A stretch of 64,000 bases of DNA from positions 1,612,001-1,676,000 of the forward strand of contig OZ241746.1 in the NCBI GenBank assembly GCA_965201045.1, written 5' to 3'. This DNA is from JAPORK01 sp026710285. Its GTDB lineage: Bacteria > Pseudomonadota > Gammaproteobacteria > Pseudomonadales > Endozoicomonadaceae. The position numbers were made by a program, and so were the translations under genes. The notes under the pieces are model-generated. The model was not told where the DNA came from. It ran no database searches and worked only from the letters and a program-made list of their open reading frames with translations. Positions 20,001 through 29,387 of this stretch are shown in pieces (position 1 is the first letter of the stretch; each line of letters opens with the position of its first letter).

Positions 20001-22552
20001 GTAATGGTCTTGTAGTTATGATCCGGTAACACTAAAATTGCAAAGTAAAACAGATAATACCGGGACTACTACTTATGCTTACAGTGATGATGGCTTACTA
20101 CAAACCTTAGTGCATAAAGGGAAAAATAGTTATTCAAATTATCAGTTACAATGGTGGTATGATAATAACCGGCGCATAATCAGTAAAACAGATATTTCAG
20201 GAAATAAAATACAGAGCTCATATGACAGCCTGAATCGTATATCCGCAATGAAATATCTTTCTAAAGATAAAAGTTCTGCTGAAACAATATTTAAACCATT
20301 TTATGATAGCTTTTCCCGTATTCGTTCTGTTGACTACGGTGGTCAGATATATCGTACTATTCACTATGATATATGGGGAAATAAAGAGCAGATAACTGAT
20401 ACACAGGCAACACAGTTAATTTCACAGTGGTATTTTCAGTATGATATCAATGGTAATATTACCCTGCTCAAACAGATAGCAGAAAAAAATAAATACAGCT
20501 TACTACGCTACCGATATGACGCTCTGGATAATTTGACTCAAATGACTTGTAATGGTTCATCCAGCTTACCTTTATGCCCGCGTGAGACGGCATTTTCAGG
20601 ATCGGAGATGGCACAACCACCTGTAATTACCTGTCAGGATTATACTTTTACATCACTAAATAGAATCTCTGCTGTTCGGGAAACATTGCAAAATATACAA
20701 CAGCATAAAATGATTAATAAGGTCGTTAATTATCTTTATAATAATACTTCAGTACCCTTACGTCTGCAGTAAATCAATACTGCATGGAATCAATATCATA
20801 CGGCTATAAATAATTTTACATATGATAAATCTGGTAATATGAGAGTGAACGGAGAAGGCAATTACATTACTTATAACGCTATGAATGAAATCACCAGCGT
20901 TATTTCTGCGGTAGGAAAGCAAAGTGATTATATCTATGATGGAAGTGGCAGGCAAGTGATGGAAAAAAGTTCTGCTGGTGTCAGCTATCTCTTTTATAGT
21001 GGAAGCAATCTGATTAATGAAAAAATAATCAGTCCGGGAGGAAATAGCCATATTACCGGTTATCTGGGTGTTGCTAAAACCACAGACGGACTAATCAGTG
21101 AATATTATGAGAGTAGTTATAAAGGTGATATTACGGGAATTTTTAAAAAGCAATCGACAGGCAGACATTACCAGCTGGCTGAGCGTAACATTTATAGCCC
21201 TTATGGCATGGTATGGTGTAGCAATACGACAGTAAAATCCTTATATCAGCAAACATTACATGGATTTGATGGTGAGCGAACCGATCCTGCCACAAAATGG
21301 CAGTTTTTAGGTGAAGGACACAGAACGTATAATCCACAACAGCGCTATTTTGTCAGTGAAGATCTGGTTGGTGGCGGTTATGCTTTTGGTAGTAATAATC
21401 TGATCATGAATACAGATCCTTCCGGCAACAGTCCCGAATGGCTGGGTACTATCTTCAAGTGGACAGGCTATATAAGCACGCTGGGACTTGGTGCGCTCAA
21501 TAGACACTGGGCTAATATTACAGCGGCAGTTATTCAGGCATGGCTCACTATTGCAGGCATGGGAGCAACTGTTGCCAGTGCAGGTTCTTTTGTATTGGGG
21601 GGTGTCGTTGCTGGTACAGCAGCTATTGGTAGTATTCCCATAATAGCGGTAGCACTCCCTGCTAATAAAGGGCTTAATATCGCAGGCAGTATTATTGGTA
21701 TGACAGAAATGGCTGTTGCAGCCGTTGCTACAGCAGGAAGTTTTTTTGCCGGTTTCTGTGGAGCTGTTAACGAAACAGAGGTATCCATGGTTCCTTTTTG
21801 TATGTTAAAGGCTAAGTCTTCAGAGTGGGTTGGTCCATCCGGGGCGGCATCTTCAGGGGATTTATGTATTGGTCTCAATGAAGATTCTTTGGTAGATTCA
21901 GTATTAGTTGAGCATGAAGCAATTGTTGATGCTATATCTAAATCTTCATACGGCGGACAAATAGAAACTTACTTATATACGAAGTTATCTGGTTTTATTC
22001 AGGATGGAAAATATCTGAATATAAGTTCTAAAGATAGCATACTACAAACGTGGAAAGTTTTATATGATTTCGCCATTTCATGATAATATAGCCTGTGACA
22101 CGGGCGCTATTTTATTAACGGCTTATTTTAATAAACGATCTATAAATGTTCAGGCATTGACAGAATTTTTGGCCGAACGCAAACCTTATACAGGTATAGC
22201 TGACATTTTTTCCCCTGATCATCCCTATATTCATGCTTTAAAAAAAATATTCTCTTCGTTAAATACCTATAATAGAGAATATCGTACTGTATTTTCTGAT
22301 AAAACATCAAGAATTCTTACGTTGAAAGAAGGTTATGCTGCGGTTATTGCTGGTGGTGACGATCATATGGCTGTAGTGGCAAGGAACAGGTCAGAAGGTC
22401 TTCCCTGGCGCATATACCAATTTGTTGGTAATGATTCATTATTGGCTAATTTATGTAACGACTATAAAAAGTTCTTTCTGAGCAGTAAGACAGGAAAAGT
22501 AGTTATCAATGGTTATATGAGAATGGGTTCAAAAACTATGCCTGAACTATGA
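17005..22552 (+). pseudogene. RHS/YD-repeat protein, copy 3, disrupted
   Basis: The third unit is full length but broken four times. TGA at 17293-17295 replaces the CGA (Arg) of DPRTG. TAA at 20002-20004 and 20770-20772 replace CAA (Gln). One extra T near 22068 shifts the frame just before the tip (22064-22552 continues it). The rest is well conserved, so inactivation is recent. The tip is the most divergent of the three but still has IACDTGA and a His (GGDDHMAVV). The YQFDGD Asp is changed to Val (YQFVGN). Short fragments could still be made, but no full protein. Confidence 0.9.
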
Positions 22553-22610
22553 GAGTGTACGTACTTTTTTTAACTGAAGTGATGTGGTCAACCTTTTTAT
22601 TACAACCCAG

Positions 22611-23486
22611 TTAAGAAACATTTTTTAATCTTGTCATGACTTCTTCATACTCATTTGGACTCATATAATCCAATGTTGAATGTAATCGCTGACTGTTATA
22701 AAACATCGTGATGTAATTTAGAATATCTTGCTGTGCCTCGTATCGTGTTTGATAATGACACCATTGCACCTGTTCCTGCTTTAAACGACCAAAAAAACTT
22801 TCTGCTACTGCATTATCCCAGCAGTTACCTTTGCGACTCATACTGCCGGTACATTTCCATGCTTTAAGCAAATAGTTATAAGCATCACTGGCATATTGGC
22901 TTCCCCGATCAGAATGCACAATTAGCCCGGCTTTTGGTTTTCGCTGCCAGAGAGCCATTTTTAGAGCATCACAAACTAATGCTGCTTTCATGCGAGAACT
23001 CATACTCCAGCCAACAACTTTTCTGGAAAATAAATCAATCATTACTGCAAGATAAAGCCATCCTTCCTGTGTTGGAATGTAAGTAATATCAGAAACATAA
23101 GCCTGATCTGATGCGCTGATAGAAAATTGTCTGTCCAGTACATTCTCAAACACTGCTCTGTCATGATTACTATTTGTCGTAGTTTTATATTTTTTCCGAT
23201 ATCTTACCTGAACACCTGCTTCTTTCATTAGCTTCACAGTACGCTTTCTACTGATCACATACCCTTTTAAATTCAATGTCTTCTTCACCCGTCTGCTACC
23301 ATAACAATAACGGCTATTTTTAGCAATTTCCCGTATAGTATCCAATAGCTCCGAATGACAACGCGAATCAATTTGCTGTTGTTTCCTTGCATGTTGGTAA
23401 TAGCCATTACGATGCACCCCCATAACTTTACACATGAGATCCACAGGCCATTTTTGCTTATGCTGAGAAATAAATTCATATTTCAC
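22611..23486 (-). CDS. IS3-family transposase OrfB
   Basis: This is the 291-aa catalytic half of the IS3 transposase. An HTH_21-like N-terminus (CYGSRRVKKTLN) is followed by the rve integrase core: the first Asp in VSDITYIPT, the second in LIVHSDRGSQYAS, and the Glu in NAVAESFFGRLKQE, then the usual LHSTLDYMSPNEYE ending. It starts at GTG 23486, overlapping orfA by four bases (GTGA). In this family it is mostly made as an OrfAB fusion by -1 frameshifting. The A6G run needed for that (antisense of 23516-23522) is present near the end of orfA. Confidence 0.9.
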   Translation of the reverse strand: MKYEFISQHKQKWPVDLMCKVMGVHRNGYYQHARKQQQIDSRCHSELLDTIREIAKNSRYCYGSRRVKKTLNLKGYVISRKRTVKLMKEAGVQVRYRKKYKTTTNSNHDRAVFENVLDRQFSISASDQAYVSDITYIPTQEGWLYLAVMIDLFSRKVVGWSMSSRMKAALVCDALKMALWQRKPKAGLIVHSDRGSQYASDAYNYLLKAWKCTGSMSRKGNCWDNAVAESFFGRLKQEQVQWCHYQTRYEAQQDILNYITMFYNSQRLHSTLDYMSPNEYEEVMTRLKNVS

Positions 23487-23785
23487 TGCGTTTCTTTGGC
23501 GAAGAAGACCGTTGCCTTTTTTAGTATTTCTTTCTCCATTTTCAGGCGTTTATTTTCTGCTTTTAACTGCCTTATTTCGGTCTGCTCCGGAGTAAGTTTA
23601 CCATTACCACGAAAAGCCTGACCATCACTATCTGCCTGATACTCACGTACCCAACGACCAAGCATTGGAGCACGAATTCCCAAACTTCGGGCAGCTTCTT
23701 CACGTGAATAACCCTGATCAATAACAAGGGAAATAGCATCTAATTTAAATTCTTTTGAATATTTTTTACGTATACCTGTTGTCAT
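23483..23785 (-). CDS. IS3-family transposase OrfA
   Basis: This 100-aa protein has a helix-turn-helix (KKYSKEFKLDAISLVIDQGYS ... AARSLGI, then GRWVREYQ) followed by a C-terminal leucine-zipper-like helix (IRQLKAENKRLKMEKEILKK). It binds the IS ends and pairs with OrfB. The A6G slippery heptamer lies in EILKKA, where -1 slippage would fuse it to OrfB. Reading frames are intact, so the element may be mobile. Confidence 0.9.
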   Translation of the reverse strand: MTTGIRKKYSKEFKLDAISLVIDQGYSREEAARSLGIRAPMLGRWVREYQADSDGQAFRGNGKLTPEQTEIRQLKAENKRLKMEKEILKKATVFFAKETQ

Positions 23786-23884
23786 TTTATCTCTCCAGTT
23801 TTGGATATATTATATACCTTAACTGGGTTGGTAGGTTTCAAGGTACCACATCATTACTCTAATGCGAAAACTCATACCACATCA

Positions 23885-24130
23885 AAGCTTTAAGGTACCA
23901 AATTTTCAACCATATGACAATTACTTTTAACTGTCGGTTTATGTACTTTAAAGCTATCTTATCCTATAATTAGGACATATGAATATTTCTTTGTTGTGTC
24001 TGTTGATTAACAGAGTGAACATCCCTTCCGGTTAATGTTTTTTGTTTATTCCTGTTAAGTCCGGAGGTAAAATCAGTCGGGCTTTGACAGGCTCAGCCCA
24101 CGGTGCATTCGATAAAAATTTGTAGATTCA
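23885..24130. repeat. non-coding repeat, copy A1
   Basis: This 246-bp sequence is repeated in the same orientation at 28684-28930 with only scattered differences. The two copies flank the 1372-aa gene on both sides. It contains the segment CTTTGACAGGCTCAGCCCAC, related to the CTTCGACAGGCTCAG motif in the B copies at 39532 and 44311. No ORF is conserved between copies. Confidence 0.85.
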
Positions 24131-24481
24131 GCAAAAATAAACTCTTGCAGAAAAATTATTTTTTGTCGTTTATATAGTTCGGCAAATCATGTTACTGTGA
24201 GTACTATAATAAAATCGCCTCTTTGTCATACCCTGTTTTTCTAGTCAGGTAAAATAATATTGTCGTTTTATGTTTAACAGCGTATACAGAACATCAGGAT
24301 CATCTGTTCATAATAGCAATTAAACACTGTTACTTTTTCTTGTATCTGTTAAACATCTGCAGTGCAACTATCTGTATTATTGACAACGGGTTTGAATTCG
24401 TATTCGGATCCTGCAGAGCCATTCAATCTACCATTGCAGTTTATATAAAAATCATTTCTTTTTTGTTGCAATGAGTAAAAG
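24131..24481. other. non-coding stretch
   Basis: An AT-rich gap between repeat A1 and the end of the 1372-aa gene. No gene, RNA or clear terminator is seen. Confidence 0.4.
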
Positions 24482-27400
24482 TTAAATGAACTCTTCCAAG
24501 TCAAATACACCAGTATCCTGATAGGGTGGAGTCTTTAATTCAGCCTCACCTGAAATAGGATTAAACTCGTCCAGACCAGATACATCAATATTCTTAAACA
24601 GGGGCGAAGCCTCTAATTGATCAAGAGTGAGATTAAACTCTTCCAGATCAAATCCATCATTATCCTCAGACTGGACCTGATTCTCTAAAGTAGAATTGGA
24701 TCTTTCCAGGTCAGGTCCATCCTTCAGTAAGGATATAGCTGCTTTATATAATTCCATCTCTTTTAAATACTCGAAAGTAGCATCAGAAACAGATAGTAAG
24801 AGCGGATCAAACTTTAGTGTGTCTATTAATGCATTTCGCAAAGTGTTCTTCTGGCGGGTCAGACTCACTCCGAGAGCAGTACTTTTAATATCATTGACAA
24901 GTTTGTCAAGCGATGTTTCTTGTGTATCTGAATTGCCTGAAACTTTAGGATTTAACTGTGGATGCTTATCCGCCTGGTGCACTGATCTGACTGGTTGTCT
25001 GTCGTTTACCTCAGGACATACGATATTATCCTGTTGTTCCTGTAACTCCTTCTCTTTTATGAGGAGGTAATTTTTTAGAGAATCCGGTATATGTTTTTCC
25101 AGATCTTCCGGATTCATATTGTTTATAATTTTAAACAGTTTATTGAGTATTTGCGGTGAGAGTCTCTCTTTATGACGATCAAAAGATGGCCAGACTTTTG
25201 GCCCGATTTTCTTTTTTAGTTTCAGCAAATTGTATAGTTCACTTCGTGTTAGTATTGTTACAGGCGGTGTTACTGTATCATTCGTTCGCTTTTCGTGAAA
25301 TCTCTCAAGTCTGGTCAGCTTTTTTTGGTCACAAGCAGCTAATTGTGGAGTATTATATTCTTTCCAAGCTTTTTCAGTGAAATGATAGTGTTTCGGAATA
25401 TCAAAGCACTCTAAAAAATTTCTGAAAACTTCCTTTGACCAGTTACTGATTTGAATACTGTCACCATGTATTTCAAGTATTGGTACAGGAAAAGTATGAG
25501 ATATTTTCCTATTTGTCATCTCTTTCACATCAGTTATCGTGAGTTCCTTATCATTAAATTTGCAACGGGAATCATCATCAACTGCCAGCATGATTAATGC
25601 AATAAAATACAAAGCAAGTTCTTCTGATGTTTTAACCTTTCCTGAGACAGAGATTAATACACCCTGAGCATCATCAGTATATCCGGATAAACAGTAATCA
25701 GGTATTTCTTCATAATTATACAGACAGAACTGACCTGTAAGCAGTGCCAAAAAGAGTGCTTTAATACCTTCTCTGGTAATTGTGTCATTTTTTAATCCAG
25801 AGCAGGCTTCAAGTAGTTGTTTAAGTTTTCCCCCTGAGTACTTCTTACCAAACTCACGAAGGAAAGAAGGCGATGGTATTATTTCTAAGATAGTCCTGGC
25901 GCGCTCCGGGTCAAAAAAAATTTTTCGGTCACCCGGGGCAAGGTTCCACAGCGCTTGCAAATAAGATCTTTGGTCATCTTTATTCTTCAGCAATGGGACA
26001 TCAGACAAATTTTGCGATTCTAATAAGAGCTGTTTCCAGTCAGTAAAATTTGGGGGATTACGAAGATATTGACCAAACTCTATGTACTCTTTCCTGCTTT
26101 CTGATGGAATATTTTGTTGCATCGCACTGATTACGAGTTTCAATGGAGCAGATAGTTTTGCCAAGTTCAGTAATTCTTTTTGCTGCTCTTGATGAGAAAG
26201 ATAATAACTGACTCCGGCACCACCAAAAGAAGATAGCAGGGTGCATAATATTTTCAGTTTTGCATCGTTATTATCGCATACCGATTTGTTGCAAAAATTT
26301 CTTACCGTTTTCCAGTTAACAGAGTAGTTTGAATGACCCGTATATAAATATAAAGCGACCTCTTTTATCTGATACAGATGCTCACTGTTATCTTCTTCAA
26401 TGGGATCCTCTTCATCACTATCTTCTGAAGTTGAGGCAAGTGGAAATAACACTAACAGATCTTTTTCACATTTTTCCAGCTGATTAATATTTGGCAGAGA
26501 TCTTTGGGCTTGTAACCTGTTCATAGTTCTCAGGAGCTGAATTTTGAATGGTTCTATTCCATTGCTCAACCAGTTCAACACTGCCTCTACCTCACTCTTT
26601 TTCGGGAAGCCTTTTTTAACACACATGGCTGCAACAGCACGGAATAGTTGTATATTAAAACTACCATCCGACCTCTTCTTCCAGCAAGGCAAGTCCAGCA
26701 ATTTCTCTACAGCTTCCAAACTTGGCAAGCCTTTTTCGGTGCACATGGATGCAACAGCACGGAATAATTCCCTGTTAAAACTATCATCCGGCCCCTTCTT
26801 CCAGCAAGACCAGTTCAGTAATTCCTTTACAGCTTCCAAATTTGGCAAGCCTTTTTGATTGCACATGGATGCAACAGCACGGAATAACTCCATATCAAAA
26901 CTACCATCCAGCTTCTCCCAGCAAGGCAAGTTCAGCAATTTCTTTACAGCTTCCAAACTTGGCAAGCCTTTTTCGGTGCACATGGATGCAACAGCACGGA
27001 ATAATTCCCTGTTAAAACTACCATCCGGCTTCGGCTTATACCAGCGATCCCAGTTCAGCAATTCCTTTACAGCTTCCAAACTTGGCAAACCTTTTGTACG
27101 GCACATGGATGCAACAGCACGGAATAATTCCCTGTTAAAACTACCATCCAGCTTCGGCTTATACCAGCGATCCCAGTTCAGCAATTTCTCTACAGCTTCC
27201 AAATTTGGCAAGCCTTTTGTACGGCACATGGATGCAACAGCACAGAATAATTCCATATCAAAACTACCATCCGGCTTCTTCTTCTTCTTCCAGCAAGGCA
27301 AGTTCAGCAATTTCTCTACAGCTTCCAAATTTGGCAAGCCTTTTGTACGGCACATGGATGCAACAGCACAGAATAATTCCATATCAAAACTACCATCCGA

Positions 27401-28600
27401 CTTCTTCTTCCAGCAAGACCAGTTCAGCAATTTATCTACAGCTTCCAAATTTGGCAAGCCTTTTGTACAGCACATGGATAAAATAGTAGATAATTCTTTC
27501 ATCTCTGCTAAAGATTTAATTTCATTTTGTGTACGTTTTGCAAAGTCCTCGACATGCGTTTGAAATATTAGTACGGAAGTCAGTATGCTTGTCTTCTTAG
27601 AATTAGGAGGCAGATTGGTGAAAAAAACTGTTCCATTATGGCAGTACTTTATAAATACATTCTGACCTTTGTCAGTTTCAGCCGATGATGCAGTCGCGGC
27701 CATAGCGATTAATTGGTAAAATATCTTATTTATTTTGATTTTTCTTTGTTTTAAAACATCTAATAATGTTCTTACGGCTTCAGTTTCTTCTGTGGATAAT
27801 TTGCTTACCGCTTCAACTTCTTCATGAGATAACTTTTTTATAATTTCAATTCTTTCCTTAGATAATTCATCAAAAGATTTATCAAAGAATATTTTAGCTA
27901 TTACTTTATATTCAGATTTGATATTCATACTCACCGGTTTAACTACCAGAGATTCAGTCTGCTCGCTTTGTTGATTCAGTTTCTGTTTCTTTGCAGGTGG
28001 CGTTCTTTCATTCTGATTAATTCTGTTTTGCCTTTTTTGAGGTTGTAGTGAAACTTTTTTAACACCATTTGATTCGATTTTTTCATTGTTTTTTGGAGTT
28101 TTTGTGGTTAGTTTCAGTGGAGCAGATTGTGTACTCGTTGTTGTTTTTTTCTGCTTTTTCGGTACTTTGGCAGTTGGGGCTTCTGCTTCGTTCTGATTAG
28201 TCCATTTGCATGTTCTGCTGGTTTGTAAGGTAGACTTTTTACTTTCTTCCTGAAAAAAAGTACTCTGGCTGGAAGTTGTTTCGGTTGTCAACGCTGATGA
28301 AGTTTTCTCCTTTTCATAAGATGTTTGTGCAGATTGTGACGGTTCATACGATTGTTTAAGCGACTGATTAAATGCCGGTTTTGTACTATATGAATCAAGA
28401 GAGGTAGATAGAGATGATACTGTATATGCTAAGTTTTTTGAAAATTTATGATGCGGTTGCCCACTCTTTTCCTCTGTATTCTCTCTCGCAACATCAGTAT
28501 AATTTTGAATATGTTTGGTAATTTGATCATTTTTATTTGTCACAACATAAGTAGGTTTTTGCGAAAACTTGCTGAATGTAATATTATCGGTATTATCCAC
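24482..28600 (-). CDS. large repeat protein, candidate host-directed effector (1372 aa)
   Basis: I do not recognise this family. Residues 1-230 are Ser/Thr/Gln/Lys-rich and probably disordered, with two basic clusters resembling nuclear localisation signals (PKKQKK at 147-152, PPAKKQKL at 201-208). Residues ~372-690 hold eight tandem repeats of about 39-42 residues with the pattern CxxKGLPxLEAVxxLLNxxxWxxxxDGSFxxELFRAVASM. They look alpha-helical, and variation is concentrated in the loop between LLN and DGSF. Residues ~700-1230 are a long, mostly helical region without known motifs. The C-terminus is acidic, with repeated Phe/Leu/Asp/Glu motifs (FDLEEF twice, LDEF once). No signal peptide or membrane span is seen, so export would need a dedicated secretion system. 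The gene stands alone, flanked by direct repeats A1 and A2. The start MDNTDN has no obvious ribosome site. Confidence 0.75.
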   Translation of the reverse strand: MDNTDNITFSKFSQKPTYVVTNKNDQITKHIQNYTDVARENTEEKSGQPHHKFSKNLAYTVSSLSTSLDSYSTKPAFNQSLKQSYEPSQSAQTSYEKEKTSSALTTETTSSQSTFFQEESKKSTLQTSRTCKWTNQNEAEAPTAKVPKKQKKTTTSTQSAPLKLTTKTPKNNEKIESNGVKKVSLQPQKRQNRINQNERTPPAKKQKLNQQSEQTESLVVKPVSMNIKSEYKVIAKIFFDKSFDELSKERIEIIKKLSHEEVEAVSKLSTEETEAVRTLLDVLKQRKIKINKIFYQLIAMAATASSAETDKGQNVFIKYCHNGTVFFTNLPPNSKKTSILTSVLIFQTHVEDFAKRTQNEIKSLAEMKELSTILSMCCTKGLPNLEAVDKLLNWSCWKKKSDGSFDMELFCAVASMCRTKGLPNLEAVEKLLNLPCWKKKKKPDGSFDMELFCAVASMCRTKGLPNLEAVEKLLNWDRWYKPKLDGSFNRELFRAVASMCRTKGLPSLEAVKELLNWDRWYKPKPDGSFNRELFRAVASMCTEKGLPSLEAVKKLLNLPCWEKLDGSFDMELFRAVASMCNQKGLPNLEAVKELLNWSCWKKGPDDSFNRELFRAVASMCTEKGLPSLEAVEKLLDLPCWKKRSDGSFNIQLFRAVAAMCVKKGFPKKSEVEAVLNWLSNGIEPFKIQLLRTMNRLQAQRSLPNINQLEKCEKDLLVLFPLASTSEDSDEEDPIEEDNSEHLYQIKEVALYLYTGHSNYSVNWKTVRNFCNKSVCDNNDAKLKILCTLLSSFGGAGVSYYLSHQEQQKELLNLAKLSAPLKLVISAMQQNIPSESRKEYIEFGQYLRNPPNFTDWKQLLLESQNLSDVPLLKNKDDQRSYLQALWNLAPGDRKIFFDPERARTILEIIPSPSFLREFGKKYSGGKLKQLLEACSGLKNDTITREGIKALFLALLTGQFCLYNYEEIPDYCLSGYTDDAQGVLISVSGKVKTSEELALYFIALIMLAVDDDSRCKFNDKELTITDVKEMTNRKISHTFPVPILEIHGDSIQISNWSKEVFRNFLECFDIPKHYHFTEKAWKEYNTPQLAACDQKKLTRLERFHEKRTNDTVTPPVTILTRSELYNLLKLKKKIGPKVWPSFDRHKERLSPQILNKLFKIINNMNPEDLEKHIPDSLKNYLLIKEKELQEQQDNIVCPEVNDRQPVRSVHQADKHPQLNPKVSGNSDTQETSLDKLVNDIKSTALGVSLTRQKNTLRNALIDTLKFDPLLLSVSDATFEYLKEMELYKAAISLLKDGPDLERSNSTLENQVQSEDNDGFDLEEFNLTLDQLEASPLFKNIDVSGLDEFNPISGEAELKTPPYQDTGVFDLEEFI

Positions 28601-28683
28601 TTTACTATCTTTTGCCTTTCCTGTGTATAAATTTCCTGATTTGAGCTGACAGATGATATGAAGTCTTTCAGGCTAGAATGGTG

Positions 28684-28980
28684 AAGCTTTAAGATACCAA
28701 ATTTTCAACCATATGACAATTACTTTTAACTGTCGGTTTATGTACTTTAAAACTATCTTATCCTAGAATTAGGACATATAAATATTTCTTTGTCGTGTCT
28801 GTTGATTAACAGAGTGAACATCCTTTCCAGTTAATGTTTTTTTGTTTATTCCTGTTAAGTCCGGAGGTAAAATCAGTCGGGCTTTGACAGGCTCAGCCCA
28901 CGGTGCATTCGATAAAAATTTGTAGATTCAACAGAAAATAAACCTGTGAATAAAAATCGGAGATTAAAAAATGTGACTAA
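28684..28980. repeat. non-coding repeat, copy A2
   Basis: The first ~247 bp match copy A1. This copy continues to a 3' end reading AAAAAATGTGACTAA, which is shared with repeats B1, B2 and C. It lies just upstream of the 1372-aa gene (which reads away from it) and may carry that gene's promoter. It also truncates the transposase debris to its right. Confidence 0.8.
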
Positions 28981-28984
28981 AAGA

Positions 28985-29361
28985 CAGGTCTGAGGATGCT
29001 GATGCATCTGACCCGAAAGAGTGCAATCATTACACCACAGTTTCTTGTAAAGCATCTTAATCTGTGAGGCAATACGCTGAAGATCACTACAGACCAGATA
29101 AAGTATAACTTGATTACCATCCTTGTTTGTAAAGATTTGTCGATGAATCAAAACAGGGAAATCCACCTCTTTAATCCATCCTTTCAAGAGTTGCTTTTCT
29201 GGGTAATGGAGCATACTCTCATACACATATATGACGCAGGGCATGCTGGCAAGGATAAGTAAAGTATGGCTTCCAGTGATCACATGTACTAAAACACCCT
29301 GATAGCCCGGCAATACACCTGCTTCATCCATTGCCTCTTTACCTCGCTTATTCAGCGTCAA
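28985..29361 (-). pseudogene. chimeric transposase debris (IS66-like plus a second transposase)
   Basis: The 162-codon ORF on this strand is not a real protein. Its first part is an IS66-type transposase: NKRGKEAMDEAGVLPGYQGVLVH. Dropping one T in the next codon restores HDHWKPYFTYPCQHAL, a hallmark of IS66 TnpC. The second part (FTNKDGNQVILYLVCSDL, then IKMLYKKLW) resembles the catalytic end of an IS4/IS701-like transposase and is cut off by repeat A2. Both assignments rest on short motifs. Confidence 0.5.
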
Positions 29362-29387
29362 AAATTTAAACGCCTTGTGAAGCAGTT

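Larger units (their letters stand above)
5668..22552 (+). repeat. tandem array of three ~5.67-kb RHS units
   Basis: Three head-to-tail units start at 5668, 11340 and 17005. Each has one ~5.55-kb gene and a ~115-125-bp AT-rich spacer containing the palindrome TTTTTAATTAAAAA. Spacers and gene bodies are highly similar at the DNA level. Divergence is concentrated in the last ~250 codons. The same spacer also precedes the first unit, showing that the decayed region 3616-5552 was a fourth unit. Confidence 0.9.
22580..23853 (-). mobile_element. IS3-family insertion sequence, intact
   Basis: A 1274-bp element with imperfect ~40-bp terminal inverted repeats. Both ends begin TGATGTGGT and share an AACCCAGTTAAG block inward. 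It contains overlapping orfA and orfB on the minus strand, the normal IS3 layout. No target duplication is visible (AAG on the left, TTA on the right), which suggests rearrangement after insertion. Its left end is repeated in inverted orientation at 3577-3612 across the RHS array. Confidence 0.85.

Noticed and set aside
26550..27500. Regular ~117-126-bp direct repeats that could suggest a CRISPR or satellite array, and long plus-strand ORFs over them (26544-26858, 26859-27563)
   Set aside because: The repeats are in frame on the minus strand and encode the ~40-aa protein repeats; unit length and lack of spacers exclude CRISPR. The plus-strand ORFs are antisense shadows of the repeats.
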